Below the pieces are notes generated by a model. That model worked only from the letters and a program-made list of their open reading frames with translations. It was not told the origin of the DNA and ran no database searches. 7,536 nt of DNA from CAYHCE01 sp964355015 (lineage in GTDB: Bacteria; Cyanobacteriota; Cyanobacteriia; PCC-6307; Cyanobiaceae), in assembly GCA_964355015.1 (NCBI GenBank), contig CAYHCE010000073.1, positions 1 through 7,536 on the forward strand. The letters run 5' to 3'. Shown one piece after another: positions 6,301 to 7,536 of this stretch (the stretch's first letter is position 1; each line of letters opens with the position of its first letter). Made by a program: the position numbers and the translations under genes.

Positions 6301-6680
6301 TTCTTTTTTCAAGCTGCAGCTGATGAGTTCCTGGAAGTCCTGATGTCACGAGTCGACCCTGGGTTGCTGGAGTTCGTCCGGTCCCATCCAATGGATGGGA
6401 CGACAGCCCCCGTGGCCATTGAGGTTGTTCCGGGACCTGCTGGAAGAGCTGTTCAGGTTTTCAGCATTTATGCCAGCAAGGCAGCATCAGCGCTCGGTGA
6501 CAGACCATGGCAACAGAAGTGCTTCGGTGCCCCCGTTTCGCAGAATTCGGTTTCCCGACACATGCCTGCGCCTAATCAGCGGCAGACGGCTGCACCAGGA
6601 GTCAGCCATACTCCACGATAGCCGATTGGATTTTCTTGTTCTGTTTGGTGACACCGGACCAGAAAGAGTAGGTTGATGAT
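6301..6680. other. Gene-free stretch before the alcohol dehydrogenase
   Basis: Two overlapping open frames on the + strand (6343-6621 and 6395-6676) and scattered minus-strand frames cross this region, but none has a recognisable domain, consistent codon bias or ribosome binding site. It holds the palindrome at 6381-6401 and ends in the leader of the dehydrogenase gene. Some of it may be degraded coding DNA. No convincing promoter is seen. Confidence 0.5.
6381..6401. repeat. Perfect 10-bp-arm palindrome
   Basis: GTCCCATCCA (6381-6390) and TGGATGGGAC (6392-6401) are exact reverse complements separated by one A. The symmetry suggests a dimeric repressor site or a cruciform/hairpin element. No T-run follows, so it is not a standard intrinsic terminator. 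It lies about 280 bp upstream of the dehydrogenase start and is not repeated elsewhere in the window. Confidence 0.6.
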
Positions 6681-7536
6681 ATGAAGAATCTGCTCGCCCG
6701 TCTCCGCATCCGCGCCCTCGGCGTCGTGGCTCGCCTGGTGCCTGCGCCGACGCCGTTCATGCTGACGGGGCCGGGCTCGTCGCTTGAGCTCGCCCGATTG
6801 ATCGCCGATCGCGGCGCTCGGTCCGTCCTGGTCGTGACCGATCGTGTGCTCCTGGATCTCGAGGTCGTCGAACCCGTGTTGAACGCGTTGAAGCAGGCTG
6901 GCCTTGCGGTGACGGTGTTCTCGGAGGTCGAGCCCGATCCGTCCATCGCCATGATCATGGCGGGGATCGAGCAGCTCCGGTCTTCGGGGGCGACAGCGGT
7001 GCTGGCGGTCGGCGGCGGCTCGCCGATCGACGCCGCCAAGGCCATGATTGCCTGCAACGCGAGCGGCCGCCGACCGGATGACCTCGATGGCTATTTCAAG
7101 GTCCGCGACCTCGTCTTGCCGTTCTTCGCGGTTCCGACCACCGCGGGCAGTGGTTCGGAGGTGACCGTCGCTTCTGTCGTCTCCGATCCGGGGGCGGGGC
7201 GGAAATTCGCCATCGTCGACAACCAGCTCGTTCCAGCGGCGATCGCGCTCGATCCGAACCTCATGGTCGGCCTGCCTCCGCACGTGACCGCAGCCACGGG
7301 CATGGACGCACTCACGCATGCGATTGAGTCCAATCTCTCGACGCTCGCCACACCGGCGTCGCGAGCCCTTTCCGTGGCTGCGGCGCGTGCGATCTTCCGC
7401 GATCTTCCCCGGGCATTCGAGGATGGTCGCGACATCGACGCCCGGCAGAGCCTTGCTGTCGCGTCCTGCCTCGCTGGCCTGGCCTTCACCAGGGCGAGCG
7501 TCGGCTACGTCCACGCGATCGCCCACCAACTCGGCC
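6681..7536 (+). CDS. Iron-containing alcohol dehydrogenase (3' end beyond the window)
   Basis: The frame from ATG 6681 is open to the edge and gives 285 residues of a protein family usually about 380-400 long. It belongs to the group III (FucO/AdhB-type) dehydrogenases, cytoplasmic NAD(P)-dependent enzymes interconverting alcohols and aldehydes or ketones. The N-terminal Rossmann-like domain has VLVVTDR (49-55) and the cofactor loop GGGSPIDAAKA (111-121); PTTAGSGSEVT (152-162) follows. The C-terminal helical domain carries metal ligands D209 and H213 in GMDALTHAIE and H278 in GYVHAIAHQLG. The fourth ligand His, about 14 residues later in the family, falls just outside the window. An AGG at 6670-6672 is a modest ribosome binding site, 8 bases before the start. 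GC is about 65-70% with strong GC3. The N-terminus (LLARLRIRALGVVARLVP) resembles those of proteobacterial relatives, so transfer is possible, though two HIP1 octamers lie inside. Substrate cannot be deduced. Confidence 0.93.
   Translation, partial: MKNLLARLRIRALGVVARLVPAPTPFMLTGPGSSLELARLIADRGARSVLVVTDRVLLDLEVVEPVLNALKQAGLAVTVFSEVEPDPSIAMIMAGIEQLRSSGATAVLAVGGGSPIDAAKAMIACNASGRRPDDLDGYFKVRDLVLPFFAVPTTAGSGSEVTVASVVSDPGAGRKFAIVDNQLVPAAIALDPNLMVGLPPHVTAATGMDALTHAIESNLSTLATPASRALSVAAARAIFRDLPRAFEDGRDIDARQSLAVASCLAGLAFTRASVGYVHAIAHQLG

Noticed and set aside
6576..7529. Long minus-strand open frame (317 codons) across the right end
   Set aside because: It is antisense to the iron-dependent dehydrogenase, is Arg/His/Asp-rich with no domain, and results from the GC-rich codon pattern of the real gene.
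1..7536. tRNA, rRNA, CRISPR array, transposase or phage genes
   Set aside because: No cloverleaf, rRNA-like segment, regular spacer array, or transposase/integrase motif was found on either strand by eye.

Overview
The window looks like chromosomal DNA from a cyanobacterium, most like a Synechococcus/Cyanobium-type unicell. The evidence is the cyanobacterial-style GH13 enzyme, the MerR-vWA-phosphatase gene set, an outer-membrane protein family common in these organisms, and five copies of the HIP1 octamer GCGATCGC, where well under one is expected by chance. This is inference from sequence alone. Base composition is patchy: sampled 60-base lines run from about 45-50% GC (left end and 6.0-6.3 kb) to above 70% (around 3 kb and in the right-end gene).

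Layout. At 1-242 (+) is the 3' end of an unidentified gene. It converges, with a 6-base gap, on an intact GH13 glucan-active enzyme gene (249-2033, -) that would work in glycogen/alpha-glucan metabolism. After a short spacer carrying a 9-bp direct repeat comes a leftward gene set read from 4408 to 2289: an apparently intact MerR-family regulator, a von Willebrand factor A (vWA) protein gene broken by an out-of-frame internal deletion, and a PPP-type metallophosphatase gene broken in the same way. A promoter-like TTGACA with a dyad in the spacer lies directly upstream of the MerR start. To the right are a frameshifted small membrane-protein gene (4613-5036, +) and a beta-barrel-type outer-membrane protein gene (5073-6001, -) killed by a one-base deletion and a nonsense codon. 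From 6002 to 6680 there is lower-GC DNA with one possible small ORF and a near-perfect palindrome. The window ends inside an intact-looking iron-dependent alcohol dehydrogenase gene (6681 to edge, +).

How it fits together. The two metabolic genes at the edges look functional. The middle 3.7 kb (2289-6001) is an eroded block: four of five genes are pseudogenes and only the regulator is open. The ancestral MerR, vWA and phosphatase genes were tightly packed (30 bp between the first two, ATGA overlap between the last two, with a strong Shine-Dalgarno), so they probably formed one operon and perhaps one signalling module. I did not find a convincing new biological system. The most interesting signals are this decayed module, the coordinated loss of metal-binding motifs in it, and the MerR promoter architecture.
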